Shown: positions 55,780 to 64,000 of the stretch, one piece after another
Layout: each line of letters starts with the position of its first letter
Position numbering within the stretch: position 1 is the stretch's first letter
Assembly (NCBI RefSeq): GCF_001590905.1
Contig: NZ_BCTT01000014.1
Span: 186,001 to 250,000 of the forward strand
Direction of reading: 5' to 3'
Source of the DNA: Serratia grimesii NBRC 13537
GTDB lineage: Bacteria > Pseudomonadota > Gammaproteobacteria > Enterobacterales > Enterobacteriaceae
Length of the DNA stretch: 64,000 nt
Translations under genes and position numbers: made by a program
The notes under the pieces: generated by a model
The model's input: the letters and a program-made list of their open reading frames with translations, nothing else
Database searches by the model: none
What the model was told of the DNA's origin: nothing

Positions 55780-57060
55780 TTACAGCTCAACCACAAAAAT
55801 CTGGCTGAATCCGTCAATCTCACGCATAAACGCCACTTTGCTACCGTCCGGTGAGAACACAATAGCGTCCCCCGAAGGCGGCAGCGCAGTACGCTGTGTC
55901 AGGCGTTGCATACGGCCACTGGCGACCTCACATAGCATCAGGCTGTTATCACACACCAATGCGATCCTGCCCCCCTGTGGGTGCCAACTAAACGCCGATT
56001 GAATACCCTGTTCACCATGAGTGACCTGCCGCGGGTCACCGCCGTTGGGTGAGACAACCCACAACTGTACGACACCCGCATCATCCTTCATCAGACAGGC
56101 AATCATACTGCCATCGGGTGAGCTGCGCAGCCAGTGGCGGGGAGTCGTCACCACACCAGGGAAACGTCGCTGTCCGGTAAACGTCAGTCGCCGTTGGCGT
56201 ATTCCCAACGGCGGTGCAGGTAAATGCCGTGCAGTGCCCTGTAGCGGCCTGGCTCCGGCTTTGGCGTAATCGGCATCATCCTGTGGCAAATCAACAATGA
56301 AAACCTCAGGCAACTTCTCACCACTACTGGAAAGTGTATCGCCGATAAATGCCAGCGCCCAACGCTGTTGCCGCCCATCGGATCGGGTATAACCACGTTG
56401 ACCTATCCAGCCTTCTTCATAGGCACGGTTGATCTGGTCACTGCCTGGCTGCGGCTGCGGTGTCGTCTCGCTCACCAATACACAGTAATGGCTGCCATCA
56501 TATTCACGCGGATGCTGCTTGGGAGGATTCACGCCCTGTAATGGCACGGCTACACCCACGTTGCGCAGATCCAGCGCCGGGTCCAGCTCATGCATCACAT
56601 GGTCATTATAAGTAAAGCTCAGGCGGCTACCGTCCGGGCTAAAGACATGCACGTGAGTGCCGCCGCGCAGTGCGCCGGGAGTATAGGGCGCGGTAATATC
56701 CATCGCATCGAGGGTTATGGCCAACTCACGATCCGGCTCGCTGACGATCACCCCGCGACGGTGGTGAAAATCATAATGCCAAACGCTGTCCGGATACTCT
56801 GGGCCGTGAATAAAGGCATAGCGAGCTGGTGCATCCGGACTGACGGTCACCACACCAACATGAGCGCCGTGTTGTGCGCGATAGACCACCTCTACCACGC
56901 CGCTCTCTACGTTCACCCGCTCAATACTCAAGCCAGTAAATGAAGCACCATTCGGGCGTACGTCGTAAGCCAACCACTGGCTATCCGGCGTCCAGACGTT
57001 AATGTTGGTTAACTGATGTCCACGTGGATCAAAAGTCAGCTGTTGTTCCCGATGGCTCAT
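55780..57060 (-). CDS. yidR: DUF3748 beta-propeller protein YidR
   Basis: This 426-residue protein has TolB/WD40-like propeller repeats, visible as WTPDSQWLAYDVR, VFSPDGSRLSFTYN, SSPDGSMIACLMKD, WHPQGGRIALVCDN and FSPDGSKVAFMRE. It resembles E. coli YidR and, more distantly, oligogalacturonate lyase propellers (THVHVFSPDG, DHVMHELDPALDLRNVGVA). The ATG at 57060 follows AGGAG; a 26-residue extension is rejected. It converges on yidQ. E. coli YidR has been proposed to help with fimbriae or galacturonide metabolism; no role is shown here. Confidence 0.9.
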   Translation of the reverse strand: MSHREQQLTFDPRGHQLTNINVWTPDSQWLAYDVRPNGASFTGLSIERVNVESGVVEVVYRAQHGAHVGVVTVSPDAPARYAFIHGPEYPDSVWHYDFHHRRGVIVSEPDRELAITLDAMDITAPYTPGALRGGTHVHVFSPDGSRLSFTYNDHVMHELDPALDLRNVGVAVPLQGVNPPKQHPREYDGSHYCVLVSETTPQPQPGSDQINRAYEEGWIGQRGYTRSDGRQQRWALAFIGDTLSSSGEKLPEVFIVDLPQDDADYAKAGARPLQGTARHLPAPPLGIRQRRLTFTGQRRFPGVVTTPRHWLRSSPDGSMIACLMKDDAGVVQLWVVSPNGGDPRQVTHGEQGIQSAFSWHPQGGRIALVCDNSLMLCEVASGRMQRLTQRTALPPSGDAIVFSPDGSKVAFMREIDGFSQIFVVEL

Positions 57061-57230
57061 GGCGGCTCTCCTGCATAGGCTGGTACTGAACAGCCATCTT
57101 ACCGGAATGGGCATCGGGTTCACATTGCCCCTTGGCACACTTTGTCCACGTACAAATGAGGGTTTACATATAATACTAAAAAGTACACACTGGATTTTAA
57201 AGTCTACGAAACATTTCTACAGGAGCCCGT

Positions 57231-58199
57231 ATGAGCAATTTATTCGACGCAATTGTTTCCGCCCATCAGCAATTGCGCCCACAGGTTCGCGTGACGCCGC
57301 TCGAACGCAGTGTTCTGTTGTCACAGCAACTGGGCTGTGAGCTATATCTGAAATGCGACCATCTGCAACATACCGGCTCTTTCAAATTTCGCGGTGCCAG
57401 CAACAAACTGCGGCTGCTGAATGATCAACAGCGCAGCCGCGGGGTAATAGCCGCCTCAACAGGCAATCACGGGCAGGCCGTTGCGCTGGCCGGCAAACTG
57501 ATGGGTGTCAACGTGACGGTGTATGCTCCAGAAACGGCGGCCGCAATCAAACTGGAGACCATCCGTGCGCTGGGCGGCAAGGTAGAACTGGTACCGGGCG
57601 ACGCACTGAATGCCGAACAGGCAGGGGAAAAGGCTGCCGTTGAGGAAGGTAAAGTCTATATCTCACCCTATAACGATCCACAGGTGGTTGCCGGTCAGGG
57701 CACTTGCGGCATGGAGTTGGTAGAGCAGCAAGCGGATTTGGATGCGGTGTTTGTCGCCGTGGGTGGTGGCGGCTATATTTCAGGAATTGGTACCGTTTTG
57801 CAGCAATTATCGCCGAAAACCCAACTTATTGCCTGCTGGCCGGAAAATGCCACCAGCATGTATAGCGCACTGCAGGCTGGCCACATCTATCCGGTGGAAG
57901 AACAGGATACCTTGTCAGATGGCACTGCCGGCGGCGTTGAGCCGGGTGCGATCACCTTCCCACTGTGCCAGCAGGTGATCGATCGCAAAGTATTGGTCAG
58001 TGAAGCGGAAATAAAACAGGCTATGCGCCAAATTGCCGCCAGCGACCGCTGGATTATTGAAGGTGCCGCCGGGGTCGCCTTAGCCGCCGCTATCAAACTC
58101 GCGCCCGAATTCCAGGGGAAAAAAGTGGCGGTGGTACTGTGCGGGAAAAACATCGTACTGGAAAAATACCTCAAGGCTATCTCCGATGAAAATCCTTAA
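57231..58199 (+). CDS. PLP-dependent threonine/serine or hydroxyaspartate dehydratase
   Basis: This 322-residue fold-type II PLP enzyme has Lys52 in HTGSFKFRGASNKL (Schiff base), STGNHGQAVALAG, and the phosphate-binding VAVGGGGYISG (GGGG at 178-181). It lacks the regulatory domain of biosynthetic IlvA. Relatives include serine racemase, threo-3-hydroxyaspartate dehydratase (BhcB) and EutB of hydroxyectoine degradation. The ATG has AGGAG upstream and TATAAT about 60 bases before it. It overlaps the next gene, an ornithine cyclodeaminase homologue, by 14 bases. That pairing is seen for EutB/EutC and BhcB/BhcD. Function is narrowed by context but not fixed. Confidence 0.85.
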   Translation: MSNLFDAIVSAHQQLRPQVRVTPLERSVLLSQQLGCELYLKCDHLQHTGSFKFRGASNKLRLLNDQQRSRGVIAASTGNHGQAVALAGKLMGVNVTVYAPETAAAIKLETIRALGGKVELVPGDALNAEQAGEKAAVEEGKVYISPYNDPQVVAGQGTCGMELVEQQADLDAVFVAVGGGGYISGIGTVLQQLSPKTQLIACWPENATSMYSALQAGHIYPVEEQDTLSDGTAGGVEPGAITFPLCQQVIDRKVLVSEAEIKQAMRQIAASDRWIIEGAAGVALAAAIKLAPEFQGKKVAVVLCGKNIVLEKYLKAISDENP

Positions 58200-59127
58200 T
58201 AAACGGCAGATCCTTGACGCGTTCGATGCAGATGCTGTCACATTATTGCTCAAACAGGGATTTATTGCCTATTCCCAACAGCAGGTGCAACAACCGCCGG
58301 TGCAGCATTTCCTGTTTGAGCAAGCGGCAGGTGACTGTTGTATTAAATCGGCCTGGCTGGAGGGGGATGAACAATTTGTCGTCAAGGTTTCCTCTGGCTT
58401 TTACCGTAATCCGACGCAGGGGCTGGCCAGTAACCAAGGGCTGATGATGGCCTTCTCGGCGCAAACCGGTGAACCACAGGCATTGTTACTGGACGAGGGT
58501 TGGTTAACTGCATTACGTACCGCGCTAGCCGGGCGTATTGCCGCCGAACTGTGCGCACCAGCAGATATCCCAGCGATTGGCATCGTCGGCTGCGGCATGC
58601 AGGCCCAACTACAGTTACAACAGCTGAAAAACCAAATTTCCTGCCGTGAGGTTTGGGTATGGGGTCGCAACGAGCTGGCATTAGACACTTTCCGTCGCCA
58701 AGCTGAGGCGGAGGGATTTCGGGTGCAGACCACGCAAGATGCAGCGGAACTGGCGAGACACTGCCGGTTGATTGTCACCACGACCCCCAGTCGTGAACCC
58801 ATTCTGCGGGCAGCAGATATTCAACCCGGCACCCACATCACCGCCGTCGGTGCAGACGCCCACGGCAAGCAGGAGTTGACAGCCGATCTGGTGGCCAGGG
58901 CGGATGTGCTGTTAGTGGATGCTTTGGCGCAATGTGCAGATTATGGTGAAATCGCCACCGCTTATCGGCAGGGTTTACTTAAATCGACGCCGATCGTCGA
59001 ATTGGGTACGGCATTGGCTCGGGGGATAAAAGTGCGTAATGATGACCAGCAAATCACCCTCGCTGATCTGACCGGACTGGCGATTCAGGATGTGCAAATT
59101 GTGAAAGGTATTTTGGCACGGGTATAG
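58186..59127 (+). CDS. Ornithine cyclodeaminase/mu-crystallin family reductase
   Basis: This 313-residue NAD(P)-binding protein has the family signature LLLDEGWLTALRTALAG at 101-117 and the dinucleotide motif IGIVGCGMQAQ at 131-141. VTTTPSREPIL and TAVGADAHGKQEL follow. Relatives are ornithine cyclodeaminase, ketimine reductases, EutC, and iminosuccinate reductase BhcD. The start at 58186 lies within the end of the preceding dehydratase gene, so the two are translationally coupled. If the partner makes iminosuccinate from hydroxyaspartate, this enzyme could reduce it to aspartate. That is inference. Confidence 0.85.
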   Translation: MKILNKRQILDAFDADAVTLLLKQGFIAYSQQQVQQPPVQHFLFEQAAGDCCIKSAWLEGDEQFVVKVSSGFYRNPTQGLASNQGLMMAFSAQTGEPQALLLDEGWLTALRTALAGRIAAELCAPADIPAIGIVGCGMQAQLQLQQLKNQISCREVWVWGRNELALDTFRRQAEAEGFRVQTTQDAAELARHCRLIVTTTPSREPILRAADIQPGTHITAVGADAHGKQELTADLVARADVLLVDALAQCADYGEIATAYRQGLLKSTPIVELGTALARGIKVRNDDQQITLADLTGLAIQDVQIVKGILARV

Positions 59128-59134
59128 GATGTCT

Positions 59135-59159
59135 TTAGGGGCGCAACTGCGCCCCTTTA
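59135..59159. terminator. Terminator between the cyclodeaminase-like gene and yidA
   Basis: AGGGGCGCA and TGCGCCCCT pair around AC, flanked by TTTA on the plus strand and TAAAG on the minus strand. It lies between convergent genes. Confidence 0.8.
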
Positions 59160-59172
59160 ATTCATCGCACTA

Positions 59173-59988
59173 TCAGGCATTCAACACAAACTTCTCGATA
59201 GCACGTGCCACGCCGTCTTCAGTGTTGGTGGTGGTCACAAATTGCGCCACCGCTTTCAGTTCCGGGATAGCGTTACCCATTGCAACGCCAACGCCCGCAT
59301 ATTCGATCATCGCGGTATCGTTAGCCTGGTCACCCAACGTCATCACGTTTTCACGTGCAATACCGAGATGATCGGCCAGCATTTTCACGCCGGTTCCTTT
59401 ATCTACATTTTTATGCAGGATCTCCAGGAAATACGGCGCGCTCTTCAGGATGGTGTATCGCTCCAGCGTTTCTGCCGGGATGCGCGCGATGGCGCGGTCC
59501 AACAGCTCTGGCTCGTCAACCATCATCAATTTCGGGAAAATAATCGAAGGGTCCATCTCTTCCACGCTGCGGTACTTCAGCGGAATACCGGTCATCTCCG
59601 ACTCGTGCACGGTGTATTTGCCGATATCTTTGTTTGGGGTATACAGGGTATCGAAATCAAACGCCTGGTAATGGACACCAAACTCGCGCGCCATCTGCTC
59701 GAAGTAGAGATAATCCTCAAAGCCCAGTGTTTCTTGCAGGACGCAGGCGCCGTCTACCGCCTTCAAAACCAACGCGCCATTATAGGTAATACAAAAATCA
59801 CCGGGGCCCTGAATGTCCAACTGACGCAGATAATCCTGCACGCCGACGTAAGGTCGCCCGGTGGCCAGCACCACATGCACCCCTTTGCGGCGTGCCTCGG
59901 TGATCGCCTGCTTTACCGCGGGCGTAATCTGGTGCTGCGGGTTGAGCAGCGTGCCGTCCATATCAATCGCAATCAGTTCAATAGCCAT
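59173..59988 (-). CDS. yidA: HAD-type sugar phosphatase YidA
   Basis: This 271-residue Cof-type HAD phosphatase (E. coli 270) has the catalytic Asp9 and Asp11 in IELIAIDMDGTLLNP. VVLATGRPYVG (motif II), then KGTGVKMLADHLGI and VMTLGDQANDTAMIEYAGVGVAMGNA (motifs III-IV) complete the core. Between them lies the C2 cap. E. coli YidA dephosphorylates erythrose 4-phosphate, alpha-glucose 1-phosphate and others. The order yidA-gyrB-recF-dnaN is nearly that of E. coli (yidB is absent). Confidence 0.95.
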   Translation of the reverse strand: MAIELIAIDMDGTLLNPQHQITPAVKQAITEARRKGVHVVLATGRPYVGVQDYLRQLDIQGPGDFCITYNGALVLKAVDGACVLQETLGFEDYLYFEQMAREFGVHYQAFDFDTLYTPNKDIGKYTVHESEMTGIPLKYRSVEEMDPSIIFPKLMMVDEPELLDRAIARIPAETLERYTILKSAPYFLEILHKNVDKGTGVKMLADHLGIARENVMTLGDQANDTAMIEYAGVGVAMGNAIPELKAVAQFVTTTNTEDGVARAIEKFVLNA

Positions 59989-60057
59989 TCGATCTTCTCC
60001 CAGTGGTTTTTTCCCATGCTAACGCGTTTCAGCGTGCAATGTCAGCGCCAAAAAAGC

Positions 60058-60095
60058 GTAAAAAAATCCGTGCGGGTTGCCCGGCACGGATTTTC
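60058..60095 (-). terminator. gyrB terminator
   Basis: AATCCGTGC and GCACGGATT form a stem with inner GGG/CCC pairing. It is followed on the minus strand by seven Ts, 16 bases after the gyrB stop. A strong rho-independent terminator. Confidence 0.9.
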
Positions 60096-60110
60096 ACAGC
60101 CATCAATGCG

Positions 60111-62543
<2,433 letters not shown>

Positions 62544-63629
62544 TTAGTCCTGTGGTTGAACCTCTATTTTACCTTGTTCCACGCGGAACATCTTGCCCTT
62601 TTCACCGGCCATGTCGGTCACTTGTTCAGCGCTAACAGCACTGACAAAGACCTGGGCCTGGGTGGCTTTCAGGCGATCGGCCAGCAACCGGCGACGGCCG
62701 GTGTCCAGCTCGGAGGCAAAATCATCAATCAGATACAGGCAACGCCGCCCGCTCTGCCGGGTGAGAAACTCACCCTGCGCTAAGCGCAACGCGCACATCA
62801 GCAACTTAAGCTGACCGCGCGATAACAAATCCTCTACCGGCGTGCCGTCGGCACGTATGCGAAAGTCCGCTTTATGCGGCCCCACCGCGGTATAGGTTAA
62901 CGCCCTGTCGCGCTCAAACTGGCGCTCCAGTAGCTCTCCGTAGTCACTCTCTTTGTCCCAGCCACGCTGGAAAGAGAAACTCAGGGCAAATTCGGGCAAA
63001 AACTGCGCGCATGTCGCGGTAATATCCGCGGCAATCGCGTCGCTGTAAGCTGCCCGCCACTCACTGATACGCTCGGCCAAGGGGATCAATTCCTGATCCC
63101 AGGCACGGATCTGCGCATAGCGACTGACCTGGCGCAGCGCGGCATTGCGCTGCTTCAGTAACCGTTTCAGGTTGCTCCAGGCGGTGAAAAAACCGGGTTC
63201 GTTATGAAAACAACCCCAGTCCAGGAAGGCGCGCCGGAATTTCGGCCCGCCGTTTAGCAGGGTAAAACCTTCGGGGGTAATCAGTTGCATCGGCAATAAC
63301 TGCGCCAGTTCAGCCACTTTGTGACCGTCACTGCCATCGATACGTACCTTGCTGTCCCCCTGACGGCTCTTGCTTAATCCTACGGATATTTCACGCTCTG
63401 CACCGTCAATGCGGCCGTGCAAAATGAATTCCGGCTGGTCGTGACGAATCACGCGCCCCGCCTGCAGGCTACGAAATGCCCGCCCGTGACCGAGGGTATA
63501 CACCGCCTCAAGCACGCTGGTCTTTCCGCTGCCATTGGCACCCACCAGGAAATTGAACCCCGGCGCCAGTGCCAAATCCGCCGATTCAATATTGCGGAAA
63601 TCTTTAATCAGTAAACGCGTTAATGCCAT
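62544..63629 (-). CDS. recF: DNA replication and repair protein RecF
   Basis: RecF is an SMC-like ATPase that, with RecOR, loads RecA at gapped DNA. The 361-residue protein has the Walker A GANGSGKT at 30-37, [25 protein letters not shown], the ABC signature region [19 protein letters not shown] and Walker [14 protein letters not shown]. It starts at the ATG at 63629. In E. coli recF directly follows dnaN, but here 161 bases with a repeat lie between them. Confidence 0.97.
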   Translation of the reverse strand: MALTRLLIKDFRNIESADLALAPGFNFLVGANGSGKTSVLEAVYTLGHGRAFRSLQAGRVIRHDQPEFILHGRIDGAEREISVGLSKSRQGDSKVRIDGSDGHKVAELAQLLPMQLITPEGFTLLNGGPKFRRAFLDWGCFHNEPGFFTAWSNLKRLLKQRNAALRQVSRYAQIRAWDQELIPLAERISEWRAAYSDAIAADITATCAQFLPEFALSFSFQRGWDKESDYGELLERQFERDRALTYTAVGPHKADFRIRADGTPVEDLLSRGQLKLLMCALRLAQGEFLTRQSGRRCLYLIDDFASELDTGRRRLLADRLKATQAQVFVSAVSAEQVTDMAGEKGKMFRVEQGKIEVQPQD

Positions 63630-63683
63630 GCCAAATCCATCACCGGGAAATTACGCTCAATGCGAGGGCGTTATCAGCGCCGG

Positions 63684-63783
63684 CAGTTTACGTATGGACA
63701 GCGCACAGCAACCGGAGCGTACACAGAGTACGTGAGGATTGCGAGCACTGCCCAAGCGTAAAATGGCAAGCAAGATAGCCCGG
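63684..63783. repeat. Dispersed imperfect palindrome (family A), copy 2
   Basis: Closely related to 29477-29574: GGACAGCGCACAG, CGTACAC, GAGCACTGCCCAA and AAATGGCAAG recur in the same order and spacing. Ends CAGTTTACG and CGTAAAATG are also inverted partners. It occupies most of the gap between dnaN and recF. Confidence 0.75.
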
Positions 63784-63790
63784 ATATCGA

Positions 63791-64000
63791 TCACAAACGC
63801 ATTGGCATGACGACATAGGCGGCAGACTTACTGGCACCGTCTTCGATCTGCACGCTGGAGACCGAATCAGTCAACAACAAGCGCACATCTTCACACTTGA
63901 GTGCATTCAATACATCCAGCACATAGCTGACGTTGAACCCAATTTCCATCTCAGTGCCGTCGTAGCTGACGTCGAGGATCTCTTCCGCTTCTTCCTGTTC
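63791..64000 (-). CDS. dnaN: DNA polymerase III sliding clamp, C-terminal part (partial)
   Basis: The minus strand encodes the last 69 residues of the beta clamp, running off the right edge: EEAEEILDVSYDGTEMEIGF, VSYVLDVLNALKCEDVRLLL and the terminal YVVMPMRL before TGA at 63793-63791. The MPMRL C-terminus is diagnostic of DnaN. The clamp tethers polymerase III to DNA. Its position upstream of recF and gyrB is the conserved origin-proximal order. Confidence 0.96.
   Translation of the reverse strand, partial: EQEEAEEILDVSYDGTEMEIGFNVSYVLDVLNALKCEDVRLLLTDSVSSVQIEDGASKSAAYVVMPMRL

Overview
The window is chromosomal DNA from an enterobacterium, most likely the genus Serratia. Nearly every protein reads as a close relative of its Escherichia coli counterpart. 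Genus-typical features are also present: ERIC elements, a second palindromic repeat family, and an autotransporter esterase like those of S. liquefaciens. No phage, transposase, CRISPR array, rRNA or tRNA gene was seen. The right end (dnaN-recF-gyrB) lies close to the replication origin.

Layout. 1-3902: xylose uptake and catabolism (xylF partial, xylA, xylB) with conserved XylR-type operators. 4171-7143: an accessory trio of a Tat-exported CodA-like amidohydrolase, an isochorismatase-fold hydrolase and a GlxA-type AraC regulator. 7138-9597: wecH and mdfA. 9621-20907: a selenocysteine and formate dehydrogenase-O block (selB, selA, yibF, a DcrB-like lipoprotein, fdhE, fdoI, fdoH, UGA-containing fdoG, and divergent fdhD). 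21035-26557: sodA, a chemoreceptor, a histidine phosphatase, yiiM, a methyltransferase and yibL. 26630-28844: a MocR regulator divergent from an RhtB exporter. 28841-32705: mtlR, mtlD and mtlA behind four CRP sites. 33254-37240: yiaF, glyS, glyQ. 37502-40841: an ACS-family MFS carrier and a GDSL autotransporter esterase. 41039-42967: tag, yiaC, yiaD. 43096-48545: a Pseudomonas-like 2-ketogluconate block (ptxS-kguE-kguK-kguT) followed by ghrB. 48707-53854: malS, avtA, yidE. 54023-57060: ibpB, ibpA with heat-shock control, yidQ, yidR. 57231-59127: a dehydratase/cyclodeaminase pair. 59173-64000: yidA, gyrB, recF, dnaN (partial).

The backbone preserves several E. coli neighbourhoods: xyl-wecH, selBA-yibF, mtlADR-yibL, glyQS, tag-yiaC-yiaD-ghrB, malS-avtA, and yidE-ibpBA-yidQR-yidA-gyrB-recF-dnaN. 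Five accessory cassettes interrupt it: the amidohydrolase trio, MocR/RhtB, MFS plus esterase, the kgu genes, and the dehydratase/cyclodeaminase pair. Several have a plausible operator or a repeat at a junction. No wholly new system is proven. The best leads are the Tat amidohydrolase trio and the two-enzyme pair resembling the iminosuccinate steps of the beta-hydroxyaspartate cycle. Others are the kgu cassette seated in front of ghrB, and palindromic repeats placed inside normally tight operons (dnaN/recF, mtlD/mtlR, ibpA/ibpB). Family names rest on remembered protein sequences; no database search was run.
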